DNA from: [Phialemoniopsis] sp. UDSM-2020
Lineage: Eukaryota; Ascomycota; Sordariomycetes; Thyridiales; Thyridiaceae
Length of the DNA stretch: 64,000 nt
NCBI GenBank assembly: GCA_018873225.1
Contig: JAEILZ010000003.1
Span: 3,472,001 to 3,536,000, forward strand
Direction of reading: 5' to 3'
Program-made: the position numbers and the translations under genes
Notes under the pieces: generated by a model
Database searches by the model: none
What the model was told of the DNA's origin: nothing
Seen by the model: the letters and a program-made list of their open reading frames with translations, nothing else
Shown here: piece after piece, positions 46,904-58,337 of the stretch
How positions within the stretch are numbered: the stretch's first letter is position 1
How the letters are laid out: each line of letters starts with the position of its first letter

Positions 46904-47740
46904 TGTGTAAGTGACGAGCACGCCGTGTCAATCCGAGAAGCTCGAATGGGGCTCTGAGGGGTTCGATTGAAGAAATATGATAGTATTTAGATGACCATCT
47001 TCAGATGTTCTCGGGTGGGAGATTGATTTACGGGCGTTTTGTGATGTCTTTTACGGGGAAGGTGTATTGTGGGCTAGATGTATGGGGAAGGTGCAAGGAA
47101 AGACAAGAACACGCTTGGGATGGGCCAAGCACTTGAGGCCAGTATCATTGACGCAATTACGAATACAGCATGCATGCCAGACCGCGCAGGCAGCAGGTTA
47201 ATAAAGGGCTCCAGCGCCCGTTACACCTGCGAGAAGTCCAACGACATGCCGAGCTAACAAGCATTGCGCCTCTGCCAAGGAAAAGCAAGTTGCATTTTCA
47301 TCCCTTAGCGATAATATCAATGGTAGCGCTAGGACTTCCAAGCTGCCAAGTCAATTACACCATCTCGGTCGAGACCGGCCCTAGCCATGACAAGCGTTCT
47401 ATGTACTCAATAATGAAGATGCTAAAACCAGTAGACGCGTACTACTGCTACGACAAGTACTTTTCTCGATTAAAACCACAGCCCCAAGAGCGCCCAAGAC
47501 AGAAACGCCGTATACAATGCCTTGCCTCTCCGCCAATAAAGGGTATCTATGTATGTATTCTCCAATCCTTCCTCCTCTCTCTCTCTCTCTCTCTCTCTCA
47601 TCGCAATGGGGTATGCGAAGCATTAAACATAAAACACATTCCGTGACGCATTAGGGTTATGTAATTGCTGTTCATGGCCGGGGAGAAAGGCACACGAGCA
47701 GACCTGAATATAGACATGAAGCAAAATCGTAGATGATTGC
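46904..47740. other. Intergenic region with (CT)n microsatellite
   Basis: 3' flank of the GH72 gene and upstream region of the small membrane protein. It includes a CT dinucleotide tract and TTAGGGTTA near 47,651. No gene is seen. Confidence 0.5.
47573..47599 (+). repeat. (CT)n microsatellite
   Basis: About thirteen CT units in a row, 140 bp beyond the GH72 stop codon. Likely polymorphic between strains. Confidence 0.85.
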
Positions 47741-49236
47741 TCATAGCCACAAGGTGAAGAAGAGCATGACGGCAGCCAAGGCAGCGCCCATGCCCGTGAC
47801 CTCCTTGTTGATGGAGCCAAGGTTAGGCTTCTTGGTCTCACTGGGGGACGCTCCCGAGCCCGAGCTCGTAGCAGCGGGATCGACCGTCGGTGTGGGCGTG
47901 TAGGTACCCTTGAAGGTCTCGCCCACAGTCGGCAGGGCCACATTGCCATTAACAAGCCAGCCACTAGCAGTCGAAGCCGGGCAGGAGCGAGTCGAGACAG
48001 ACGAGGGGTTGTAGTTGGAGCTGGCCACACCGGACGGAGTGATCTTGGCCCACTGAGACTTGAGATTGTTAAAATCAGGGCTCACTGGAGTAGGGGTGCC
48101 GGCGCGGGTGAATCCGCCCTTGACATTGCTGCCGGTAGCGGTGGGATCAGCCGGTGGGCCGTAAGAGATGAGACCGTAGTGGTTCGCTTCCTCGATCCAT
48201 TCATAGATCAAGGAACCGCTCCAGTCGTTGACCATGGGCTCGGAGAAGATGGCCTTTTGGTCATCGAACAGACGAGGACCAGGGACGTTGCACCCGGTCT
48301 CGGAGAAGAAGAAGGGCACAGGGAAGTCCTTGGCCATCTCCTGGAGAGCGGTGTAGCCCGAGGTCTCGTACGTCGAAGGGTCGCACCATTCGTACGAGTT
48401 CAGGGAGAAGAAGTCGATGTTCTGTGAGGCATTACCACCACAGGTCAGGTAGTCCTGGAGCATAGGACGCAGCTCCGCAATATCGGCAGCTGAGTACCCT
48501 ACAGGGACCTTCCGGTATCCCTTGGAATCCCTGTACGCCTTCATGTCACGGGAAGCGGCTTTGATGTAGGGCGCGGCGTTGGACTGATTGTTAATCGCAA
48601 TGATCTCATTGCCGACAAAGAAGCCCAGGGTGTTGTTGTAATGGACAAAACTGTCCATGACCTCAGCATAGCGGTCATGTTGCGTCTGGTTCCACCATGG
48701 ATCATTCTACAGAGGCGAGTTAGTAAAGCCGACGCGGAAGGGGTTCAGCAATGGGCGCGGGCCACTGACAGGGAGGATATAGGTGTCAAAGGTGTCTAGG
48801 TCGATCAGGGTGTAGATTCCCGCGTCATCAAAGGCCTTCATGCACCCATCATGGTTGGCTTTGGCATCAACATGGTAGATGCGGATACAGTTGGCGCCAA
48901 GCTCCTTCATGAGCTTGGCATCTCGGGAGCACTGCTCGGTATCCACGAGAGGGTCGTCTTTGCAAATGGTTAGAAAAAGCTTATTGAATGGTGCAAAGAG
49001 CTTGAATTGATGTCGTAGACGTACCTTCAGTCAATTGGTATGCAATGCCTAGAATGTGGGTGTCAGCACGTTGGAGCTTCTGAGACATGCTCCCGCTGGG
49101 TGGACTCTGCCGCACCTTTCATAAAGAACTGATTGCCATTGCTGTCGAAAAACTTGTTCCCAACTGCGGTTATGGCTGAGAGAGCGGCATTAACGGACGC
49201 AGCGCCAGCAAGGGCACAAGCAAGAGAAGCCTTCAT
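47741..49236 (-). CDS. GH72 beta-1,3-glucanosyltransferase, GPI-anchored (Gas/Gel)
   Basis: A 432-residue cell-wall enzyme that cleaves beta-1,3-glucan and transfers the new end to another chain. Four exons: 49236-49116, 49048-49025 (24 nt), 48957-48770 and 48706-47741. The N-terminal signal peptide ([18 protein letters not shown]) is followed by [40 protein letters not shown] and [20 protein letters not shown]. Catalytic Glu145 (VGNEI, acid/base) and Glu247 (FFSETGC, nucleophile) are spaced about 100 residues as in yeast Gas1. The C-terminal Ser/Thr/Pro stretch and final hydrophobic tail ([17 protein letters not shown]) indicate a GPI anchor, with the omega site probably among SSGSGAS. There is no Cys-rich X8/CBM43 module, so it belongs with the shorter Gel1-type enzymes. 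Confidence 0.96.
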
Positions 49237-51564
49237 CTTGTTTGACTAGTCGTGGTGATAGCTGCGAACTCGAAGTGAACGAGAGTCGAGGTTCTATACA
49301 GATCCAACCACTGCAGAGTTTATGTGCTGCGGTAGGGCCAAGAAGCGAGAGTCAAGCGACGTCTTGGAGGGACTCGTTGAATCCTTCGCGCGTCGCAAAA
49401 GCGCGTGGTGGAGCGAGTGTTGGATTGTTGCTCGAACGATGTTATCGCGGTGGGCGATATTAAAGCCAAGCCTCCAAAGCAGTGAAGCGAGAGTAGGTAG
49501 AGAGGTAGTGTTGAAACGACAGCAACTCGACACAACAGTTCACCAGGAGAAACAACGCGCCGCCGGGCCAACGAGAGTATATATCCAGTTCCAAGATTTC
49601 ACTGGAGGAGCACGACGAGAAGAAACGAAGGACAAAATCTCTAGCAAAAGAGCGCAGATCGTGATCGTGGGGAAGGAGACAAGGCCAAGCTCAAGCCACA
49701 GACCGGGACAAGGACGAGCGAATCCAGGCCAAGAAAAGATAAATAAAACGCTAGCCTGGGTGTTTGGCGACGATCCATTGTGCTAACCTGTTTTCCAGAC
49801 TGGCAGATTGGCCAACGGGGGCTCTCGGCAGGTCGCAGTGTGGTGGAGCACACGACGCCATGGGGGGATATTTGGGATGGCATCGGCCTTGGTGTTCGCT
49901 GTTGGTCGCCGCCACTTCCCCCCTCGGGGCTTGACTCTGCAGACTCTGGAGGCAAGAGGAGAGGCTATCGCAACAGGAGCAGAAGCTCCCCGTCCCAGAA
50001 ATTGCCCTTCTGGGCCTGGAGCTGCCCCTGTCGCCCCACCAGATGCAGGTTTCGGCCGCTAATTCTCCTTCTAGCCTCCGGGCTAGCTGCATCGCGTTGC
50101 ACAGTTCCTGCGCCGCGTCATCCTTACAGAAAGTATCTAATCTGGTGGTGCTCTGTCTGTTGGTGTGTGGCCAGCGGCGACATCGACATAAAAGATTCGA
50201 CAAAACATGGCATGAATATCTTGGCTGTCAAGAACAAGTGCGGGGAGGGAGGAGGCATCACAGCAGATGCGATCTACCAAACGCGAATCCAGATTGGACC
50301 GCGGTGAAGCAGCCATCATCTCCAGCTCCCCTGCTCGCGTAATCTTAATGGACATGTCGCTACCTGGTATCGCGAGGGGTCGGGAGCGAATAGCAAAGGT
50401 CTGTGCTGTGCCGTTACTACTGCTAAAAACGACCAACACCCAACAGCAGCTGCTGGTCAGGCTCTGCATCTTCCCGGTTTGGCCGTGGTGGCTGCTTCTT
50501 CGGCTGCTCGTTTCCGGATATTCGCCCTGGGCCACCGCATGTCGGGTGTTTCACCTTCGGGCAGAGAGAGTGGCACTAACAGGAAAAATGGTGTTCAACG
50601 TGGGACCAAGACAGCGCGGGCCAGCTGGTGGACCTTTTCTCTGTCTGGCCTGACCTAGCGGGCCACGAGCTCTCCCCTGCAGGCCAAATGCAGTGTGACG
50701 TTTGTGCTGCGACCGCTGGTCTTACTCGACGGGTTTTAGTTGATGTCGATCACTTCAACGGCGTCGTTTTCCATTCATCCAATTGATTGCTCCAGTCTGA
50801 ATAGACGCAGAAGACGTGAGAGCCGCCACCATTCGAGGAAGTAGTAGGGGTTAAAAACACGTCCCTGCGAGGTAACGACCTGTTTCTACTGGGTAAGTGG
50901 GATGACCAGTCATGCAAGAGTCAATACCTGCTAGGGAGGTCGGAATGTCAGCCTATAACCATCGTGTGTAGTCTACCAAATACTTCCAAACCTGAGACAG
51001 CGTCAATACATCTTGGTTGATTAATGCACATGTATGACAAGCCCTTCTCGATGCTGGTCTCAGAAGAAACAGCTTGCGAGTCCTCTGACCTGATCTGCTT
51101 GTGGAAGGTGTAAAGGAAAGCTTGCATTGATTCTCGTTAATCCTGCCAGCTAATATGACGCAATGTCTACACAACTGCAAAGCAACTTCACGGCAATCCG
51201 GCACCGCGACCAAACTCGCGACAGTTCTGTCTCCTGCCAAACTCTCCAACCCCTCACTTGACGAAACTTGAAAAGATGGGATACCATGTTACTCGTGGAG
51301 AAGAGTTACCAAATATATACGATCCAATATAGAAAAAGATCCCCGGGGTGCGCCCTTTTCATAAAAAATCAAAGCACACCCGCCCCAACTCCGATCAATG
51401 CCTTTGGCGTCGACTCATCATTCTTGGCAGAACCCGTCATCCCCCAGGTCCCTTGTCTCCAGTTCTGCGCTGTCAAACTGTTCGAGAGATGACCACATCA
51501 GATAAACCTGGCCGATAATAACATAGAGGGTATAGGCAGCCTCTTCTGTGAGCTTCGTTGGAGA
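49237..51564. other. Intergenic region (2.3 kb)
   Basis: Promoter of the GH72 gene and 3' flank of the pseudokinase gene. Plus-strand frames such as 49322-49786 have no domain. 51,418-51,564 continues the pseudokinase frame beyond its stop codon (see findings). No other gene is seen. Confidence 0.45.
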
Positions 51565-53301
51565 CTAACCTGCAACGCCCATATACATGGAACTTCGCCA
51601 TGTGCCCCTCGCCCTGCCACCACCGCCTTGGCTCGAGTCCGTCCCACCGGACATGTTACTCGCCCGCCCAGCACGACTGTGATCGCTGCTGCGATGTGAC
51701 GACGACGTCGACCACCCCGCGACAGACATGTCGTCAGGTGAGGAGGCGATCTGGAGGCTCTCAAAGTTGAAGCCCCAGTTGCTGTACTGGTGGACGCAGT
51801 GCGGTTCGGCCACGGCACATGTCCCCGTGAGGACGTCGTACATGCGCATCTGCACCTCGTGGGCCGTGGGCCGCTCGGCCGGGTGCATGGCCAGCATCCG
51901 CTCGACCATCTGCAGCACGGGCGGCACTCCGCTCAGGAAGATGTCGCCGTCCTTCTTCTTGCGCTGAGAGACGGCGTCCTCGGCGAGCTCTGCCATCCAG
52001 CTCTCGACCTGCCCTAGGTTCCTGTGGAACGAAGAGTCGGGGACCGCGCCTCCCCTCCCTGGGGTCTTGTGCTTTGCGGCTCGATGCGCGGCAAACGCCC
52101 GCGTTGACCGCTTGACTATGAAGCCGACTAGCTCGAGGATGACACAACCGAGGGAAAAGATGTCGGCTGCCTGGGCATTCAAGTAGGAGGTCGTCGGCTG
52201 TACCGTGGGAGTCGTTGGACTGCGGATCATCGATTCGCGACGGCTGATAGAAAAGATGTAGTCGCTCGTTGGTGATTTTGGAGATTTGGGTGATTGGAGT
52301 GACTGGAGCGTATTCTGACGGCTGCGCCCATCCTTTGAGCCTGTAGATGGCCGAGATCCCTGCTCAGGGGCTGCGTAGTTGTACGACTCTTGGTCGAAAG
52401 CCGACTTCTCCCCTTGCCCAGTCAGAAGCTCGGAACCCAGCTTGTTGAAACCCGAGTAAAAGATATGGTTCTCTTCTGTGATGAGAATCGTCGACGGTCT
52501 AATACTGCCGTGAGACAGCCCCTTGCTGTGAAGAAATGCCAGAGTGTCGACGAGGCAGTGAATCCAGTCCATGATGAGATATCTCCTGAGCGCTTTATCC
52601 AGATTCTTGACGCTTGCTGGTGTGCTCGACAGGAATGACTTTAGGCTAAGGGCACCGAGGGGAGTAAAGAGTACGTAGCCTTGGTTTCGATGGATGTACG
52701 ATGCCCAGTACGACACCAGGTGCTCGTTTTCGACGCCTCTGATGCTCTCTATCTCGTCTTGGAAATCCTCAGAGGAGAGTCCGTGCTCGGGCCCAAGCCG
52801 GATGTGTCTACGGCAAAACACCCTGCCTGGTTCGTTGGGAATCATGACTCTATCTGCAGACTGGTTCTGGCCAACTTTGGCTTTGCCTCCTCCGACCTCG
52901 ATGGGCACAATGTCCATGTCATGGTAGTTCACATGGGTGCCCTTGAGAAGTGGTTTGAGAATGTAGTGGAATTGCCGAAAATAAAACAACCTCCTCAGGG
53001 AGTCATCCTTGGAAAACCGCGGGGTCAAGCGCTCGACCTGCTCCGGATTGATGGGCAGATCGGTGTCGTCCCATGAGTTGTCAATCATGCTAAAGATCTG
53101 CTCTGTCATCTCCAGATCGACCAGGACCAGGAATATCCTCTTGGCCTTCTTTTCGATCCATTCCCAGTAGGTCCCGTTGGTCAAGCCATCGCCAAAGCCG
53201 GGGGTGCAATCCAGTTGCTCGACCTCGCGGACCTTGAGATGCGAGCAGACAAAGTTGCGAGTGACTGTCGCCTCGATGCGCTCGTCGTCCCACCACGCCA
53301 T
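51565..53301 (-). CDS. Protein-kinase-fold protein, probable pseudokinase
   Basis: Single-exon 578-residue protein starting MAWWDDERIEATVTRNFVCS. Residues 1-110 form an N-terminal region I do not recognise, with WEWIEKKAKRIFLVLVDLEM; the kinase-like region spans about 120-500. Key catalytic positions are lost: the HRD loop reads HGSIRPSTILI (H264, with GS for RD and no Asn), the DFG site reads SGF (283-285), and no VAIK-type lysine stands out. Structural marks remain: LDKALRRYLIMDWIHCLVDTL, LAFLHSKGLSHG, YNYAAPEQ (APE), and AADIFSLGCVILELVGF (DxxSxG helix F). A roughly 50-residue Ser/Pro insertion (SPKSPKSPTS) follows APE. The tail is Ser/Gly-rich. It probably acts as a scaffold or regulator rather than a phosphotransferase (inference). 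The frame ends GVAG-TAG; a GTTAGT at the stop could instead be a splice donor. Confidence 0.85.
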   Translation of the reverse strand: MAWWDDERIEATVTRNFVCSHLKVREVEQLDCTPGFGDGLTNGTYWEWIEKKAKRIFLVLVDLEMTEQIFSMIDNSWDDTDLPINPEQVERLTPRFSKDDSLRRLFYFRQFHYILKPLLKGTHVNYHDMDIVPIEVGGGKAKVGQNQSADRVMIPNEPGRVFCRRHIRLGPEHGLSSEDFQDEIESIRGVENEHLVSYWASYIHRNQGYVLFTPLGALSLKSFLSSTPASVKNLDKALRRYLIMDWIHCLVDTLAFLHSKGLSHGSIRPSTILITEENHIFYSGFNKLGSELLTGQGEKSAFDQESYNYAAPEQGSRPSTGSKDGRSRQNTLQSLQSPKSPKSPTSDYIFSISRRESMIRSPTTPTVQPTTSYLNAQAADIFSLGCVILELVGFIVKRSTRAFAAHRAAKHKTPGRGGAVPDSSFHRNLGQVESWMAELAEDAVSQRKKKDGDIFLSGVPPVLQMVERMLAMHPAERPTAHEVQMRMYDVLTGTCAVAEPHCVHQYSNWGFNFESLQIASSPDDMSVAGWSTSSSHRSSDHSRAGRASNMSGGTDSSQGGGGRARGTWRSSMYMGVAG

Positions 53302-54873
53302 GATGGGATGATCTGATCTGTGTAAGCCGAGGTTGTATGGTTGTATGTCGTCGTCAGGCGTTTCCTAGGCGCATCTTGATCGACGATGTAGAGGCACTGG
53401 ATGTCTTTCTCCTTTTTGAACGGGGTGTTCTCTGCCAGCGGCGAAAGGAATAAGAGAAGGGGAAAAAGGATGATTACCCAGGCAGAAGTCAAGTCATACA
53501 CACACACACTACACACACAATGCAAAGAAATGAAATGAAATGAACAGGTTGGCTGCGCATAGAAACACACAAGTAACCCCTCACCAACTGCATGCGATCA
53601 GGCTGACTAACCCCAATCCTCTCTCGCTTAGTCCCCCATCTTTGGAAAGACCAGGCAGGATTGGCAGGGTCGAGAACACACGCATGAGGACATATCTGGG
53701 GGCGGATCACCAGATGGGTTTACCAAGGGTTCGGGTCGATAAAGTGAAGCGCACGGATTCGTCCCGCCACCCCAGAAGAGAGATTAGCAGGTCGCATACC
53801 CGTCGCAACGGCTGACTCGTCGTTTAGGAGGGACGACAAAAGCAACCTTGTTTAGCGAAACGAAGATCCCTTATTTTTCTCCCTCGTCACAAATTGCAGG
53901 CGAGTCGTCTCTTGCTTATCGGATGGGGAGAACCGACAGGGGAGAGAGGGGGGGTGGGTTGCATGTGGTTTTGCGAGTTACAGCACCGAGTAGTTAGACG
54001 ACACACCCCCGGACTGGCGCTCGCTGGGGTACTGGCTTCTGTGATTGGCTATGCCCCCGCGAAGGAAGATAAGGGCAGGGTCGTCCATTTGCTGCGGCGC
54101 TTCCACGCCAAAAACGCTCAAGAGACGAACAAGTTACAGATCTCCAGATGACTGCATGAGCGCGAAGAGAGAGCCGATAGCTTAGCTCCCTCGGTGCCGG
54201 GTCCACGTAGCGGGCTCCATCAATGGTGTGATGCATGACCTAGGAGGCGGGTGCACGCGACACGATGGCTTGCATGTCGAGTTCGTGACAGACGGGATGC
54301 TCGGCACAGACTGGGCGCCGGAAAGCACGCGCGGATTTGGGGACCAATAGATAAGAAGCTGAAGCTCGGGTTCCATGTACAGATTGGCTGGCTTGGAAGA
54401 GCGTCTGTCAGAGCCTCGTGGCCTTCTTTCATGATACGCGCGTGTGGGGTTCTCTGTTATCAACTGTCTAAGTCGATGTGGTATCATGTCAGCACCAAAC
54501 ATGCTATCTATGTGTATTGTGTAACGTTTGGGGGTCAAATTGTTTTTGGAAATGATGTGGAACGAAAAAAAAAGGCCAGTATCTCTGATCGGTGAAAGCA
54601 CCAGCTGCACCTTGGTATAGCTTCTTGGGCTTCACAGCTTAGTGCAGACCTCTTTACATGCTCCACGTACACCTCAAGATCTATGAGACGACCGGTGAAC
54701 TTAAAAGTATTCCAACCGTCCCTGCATGCAGCGTGGATAGTGTAGGTATCATTAATAGATCTATTAAGCTGTGTCTAACATAGTCCCTGGGGAGGCTTTC
54801 TTGATAGCCCCCTTTTTTGGCTGTGGCTGCCAGCGCCACCCGCACAACGCCGCCCGGCCCCCCTTCATGCTGA
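53302..54873. other. Intergenic region (1.6 kb)
   Basis: Upstream of the pseudokinase and 3' flank of the SDR gene. It contains a short CA-rich stretch near 53,498-53,520 and TGAAATGAAATGAAC near 53,530. No gene is supportable. Confidence 0.5.
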
Positions 54874-56027
54874 TTAGGACGCCGCCCCGTTCTTCTCGCT
54901 CAGCTGCGTGCTATGTCTGCCTACAAAGGTGGACATGGCCCTGTCGACGCCCGCGAGCCGCCGCACAATGAGCTGAACGCCCACCGGCAGCACGTTGTAC
55001 CACGACATCCACCGCGCGTACAGCGGCATGCCGATGTGCTCGGCGTTGCCATTGTCGATGGCAAAGATGATCTCGCGCGCCACCTCGACGGGCTCTACCA
55101 CGGGGGCCAGGAAGCTGTTGGGCGTCTGCACGCCGTAGAAGAGCGGCGTGCTGAGCTGACCCGGCGTAACGAGTACAGTGCGGATGTCCGGGTGGTCCGC
55201 GCGCAGCTCGGCGGTCAGCGACTTGTGTAGGGCGATGAGACCGGCCTTGGCGGCGGCGTAGTCGGTCAGGCAGGCGGCGCCCACCTCGCCAATGACGCTC
55301 GAGACGGTGACGACGGTGCCGCCCCGGCCGGCGCGGATCATGGGCGGCAAGAAAGTCCTGAGTGTATAGAAGCTGGAGAGGAGGTTGGTGGACAGACTGC
55401 GGTCGACGTCGTCAAAGTCGAGGTCGAGGAGCTTCTTGCCTACGACGATTGCGGCATTGTTGATAATAACAGTGGGTGTGCCGAGCTGTGACGAACGGTG
55501 GGTGGTTAGAATATCCTGAGTGCTGCCTGCCTGTACACTGATATGCGGTCTTGACTTACCTCCTCCTCAATCTGCTTTGCCGCCTCCGCGACCTGCTTCC
55601 GGTCCGAGACGTCGCACTTGTAGTAAGAGACGCCCCTCGCCTCGCCGTTCTCCATCTCCTTGACATCCAGAACGGCGACCGAGGCGCCGCGCATGCCGTA
55701 GACCTCGGCGATGAGTAGGCCGAGCCCGCTCGAGCCGCCAGTAATGACAATGACCTCCTCGCTCATGTCAACCTCTCGGGGTAAACCAAATGCAATGCGT
55801 TTGTTGACTGCGCTGGCCGTCCAGCACACGGTAAGGAAGGCGGCATAGGCGATGACGACGCGCATAGGCGTCGCGTCCCAGGCCATGTGCTCGGCACGGA
55901 AGCAGAGGACTATCACCCAGGCCACAAAAGGATGGAGGAAGGTCACGTAGAGAACCTTGAGAACGAGGTCTATCGATAGAGGAGCAAACCACGACTCCCG
56001 CTGCGGTGGTCGGCGGTAGGCGTCCAT
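54874..56027 (-). CDS. Membrane-anchored short-chain dehydrogenase/reductase
   Basis: Two exons, 56027-55560 and 55485-54874, give 359 residues (74-nt intron, phase 0). Two N-terminal hydrophobic segments (VLKVLYVTFLHPFVAWVIVL and MRVVIAYAAFLTVCWTASAV) anchor it, presumably in the ER or lipid-droplet membrane. A classical Rossmann SDR core follows: TGGSSGLGLLIAEVYG (TGxxxGxG), VAVLDVKEME, the conserved NNAAIV (from INNAAIVVGKK), VSSVIGEVGAACLTDYAAAK with catalytic Ser, Tyr and Lys (YxxxK), and the TPGQLSTPLF segment after the active site. The layout resembles the SDR16C/retinol-dehydrogenase-10-like and 17-beta-HSD-like groups. Substrate unknown; an acidic residue after beta-2 (LDVKE) suggests NAD(H) preference (family rule). 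Confidence 0.92.
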
Positions 56028-56635
56028 GGTGAGATTTTGTGTATTGCGGCTGGTCGAGGTTGGTGAAGTGGAAAAGCTTGGGCGACGTAGCCAGAACGTC
56101 AACGTCCAGTTTGACCAGGCCCGAATTATAAAAATGGTATAGCTGAAAGAATGACAGAATGATATCGTCTGGGTGAGGAGGAAAGAAGAGAGAATGTATC
56201 GCAACAATATTCTCCGATCACAAACGGAGCTGGAAAGCTATCGTGCGTGCCACGGAGCTTTTGAAACTTCAAGCCCAAGCGCGGGACCCCTAGTTTGTTT
56301 CAATCCTCTCGAGGCAGCTCGTGCCGCCCCGGCCCCTGGTTTAGCATGTGCCCACCGCACCTGTGCCCCGCCGTCTCCACCAAATAAGACCAAACCAAGA
56401 TGCATGTATCAAGAGATCATCCATCCCAATTATTTAGATGAAAGTTGGTGATAACCAAATGGTTTGAATTCAATCTTGAAAGACTATCGTCAGATTCTGG
56501 GGGGTATAAGAATACAACTTTGGCGACAATTGTCCCCCTTTCCTTTTCCTCTCGTTTCCCAAACGCCGATGCAATGCATTCTAGAAAAAAATCCACGAGA
56601 CCTACAGCAAAGGTAAGCCTCCCAAGAATAAGCTT
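56028..56635. other. Intergenic region
   Basis: SDR promoter and SOF1 3' flank. No coding or RNA feature is recognised. Confidence 0.5.
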
Positions 56636-58337
56636 CTACTTTTGCTTGGCCAAGATCATCTTGTCTCTCTCGCTCTCCCGCTTGTCGAACTGCTTCTTGG
56701 AGTGCTTGCGGATGTTCTCTTCGCGTCGCTTGATTGCCTTCAGCTCCTCCGACTTGATCTCTCCAGCCTTCTTGACAACCTTTGGCAGATGCCTGTGGCG
56801 TTTGATGCGGCGCACCTCGGGCATGTGAGCATATCTGTCTACGAGCGCCTCGTTGTACTCGCGGGCCTGCCGTTGCCTCGTTGACACAACACCCTCTCGC
56901 TTGCTGGCATTAGCTCTCCAAAGCCTGATGTTGCCGTCATCGGACCCAGATAGGACATATTTGCTGTCAGGTGTGAACGTTACAGAGAAGCTGCAAGTAA
57001 ATGTCAGTATGACTGGATTGTGGTATGATCGATCAGGGATTGGGACAAGACTTACACTCTCTGCTGTCGTTTCGTGTGGTACATATCTCGGGAATGACCC
57101 TGATCGCGTTTCCACAGTCGAATAGTCCGGTCTATAAGCGAACTAGGTCAGTCGTTTCAACTTCCATGAACACACGTAGGACTGAACGTACCATAACTGC
57201 CACTGACAAGCTCCTCTCCAGTGGGGGAAAACTGTACAGACATTGCCGCAGCAACGTGACTAAGAAGGGTCAGCATCATGACCAGAGTATAATTACGCGA
57301 AGTGGGAGTGGGAGTGCGGATTCCGTACCCTTTCAATACGTTCAGGGCGCGATTCATTTTCCGCATATCAAACACTACAACACCATTAGCAATGAAGTTT
57401 TGGAGGTCAGGGATGTAGTGACCTACGATAAATATTGTGATCCTCATTGGCCACAGCAAAGTTCATGGCCTCCATAGGGTTCCATGCGATCTGGTTCGAG
57501 GCGAAATTGAGCACAGTTTTGTGCAGGGGCATTGACGTCCGTAGATCGAAGAGCACAATGGACCTGTCCACAGCCGTAGAGGCTAGGATACTCTGTTCAA
57601 CCTGATTAAAGGCGACATTGGTGATGGTATCTGTGGACGACGGCCATTGCAGCACTTCGGGAGCGGCAGTATGTCGCTCCAGATCGTAGATGGACACAAC
57701 GCTCGAGGCAGCGGCGAAGGAGTTCTTGGAACGGTGATGGCTGATGCTGCTGAAAGCACTGTTGCCTAGCCACGTTGACAAGGGTGCCGTGTTGTTCTCT
57801 GTTTGATATGGCGAGAAGAGGTGAATTTTGCGGTCTGTACCGCAGGACAGAAGCTTCTGGTCTCGGGTCCAGCAGATTCTGGGTATATTTTCGTGCGCAT
57901 GGTTGACCTGCCACACCTGCTCCCTGGAGGTGAGGTCCCACACCTTTAAGGATCCATCACCAGCGCTGCTCGCAAATCGTTGAAGAGAATTTGGGTCCGA
58001 GACTATGTTGTAGACACCATCGCTGTGGCCGTGACCGAGCTGCGCAATGAAGGGTGCAGCAAACATGCGCTCGAGTTTGACGGCAGTGAGGGCACGAGCT
58101 ACAAGCGACCTGGGTCAGTATACTTAAAATATAATTCCCATTCTGGGGCCGGCCTTACTGTATTCTCTTGCTCTCTCGAAAGGATGGATGGCGGGGTCTA
58201 CATTTCGGGGCTGCTTGGGAGCGGTCGACCCCGGCGGCTGGTGAGCAGACACGGATCTGCTCAATGCTTTGATTTTCTGGTAGACGTGTTAGAGACTTCT
58301 TGAGATACCGAGGAATAGACCAAAGAATCCTTACCAT
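56636..58337 (-). CDS. SOF1: Sof1/DCAF13, WD40 subunit of the SSU processome
   Basis: A 445-residue U3-snoRNP-associated WD40 protein for 18S rRNA maturation, acting in the nucleolus. Seven coding exons: 58337-58335, 58276-58159, 58098-57427, 57374-57329, 57259-57192, 57131-57056 and 56990-56636; phases agree throughout. Exon 1 is the start codon alone (ATG|GTAAGG). Exon 2 gives KIKALSRSVSAHQPPGSTAP and HPFERAREY, the Sof1 N-terminus; then TRALTAVKLERMFAAPFIAQ. Seven WD blades follow (SSAGDGSLKVWDL, LSCGTDRKIHLF, STAVDRSIVLFDL, FDMRKMNRALNVL, SGSYGDRTIRLW, SGSDDGNIRLW). The basic Sof1 C-terminal domain (MPEVRRIKRHRHLPKVVKKA) closes it. The length equals the usual Sof1 length. It shares a divergent promoter with RPN6. 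Confidence 0.96.

Noticed and set aside
49322..49786. 154-codon plus-strand frame upstream of the GH72 gene
   Set aside because: No recognisable domain; probably promoter or leader DNA of the GH72 gene.
51541..51564. 24-nt intron at the pseudokinase 3' end (GTTAGT...CACAG)
   Set aside because: Too short for fungal splicing; the tail it would expose is treated only as a possible readthrough extension.
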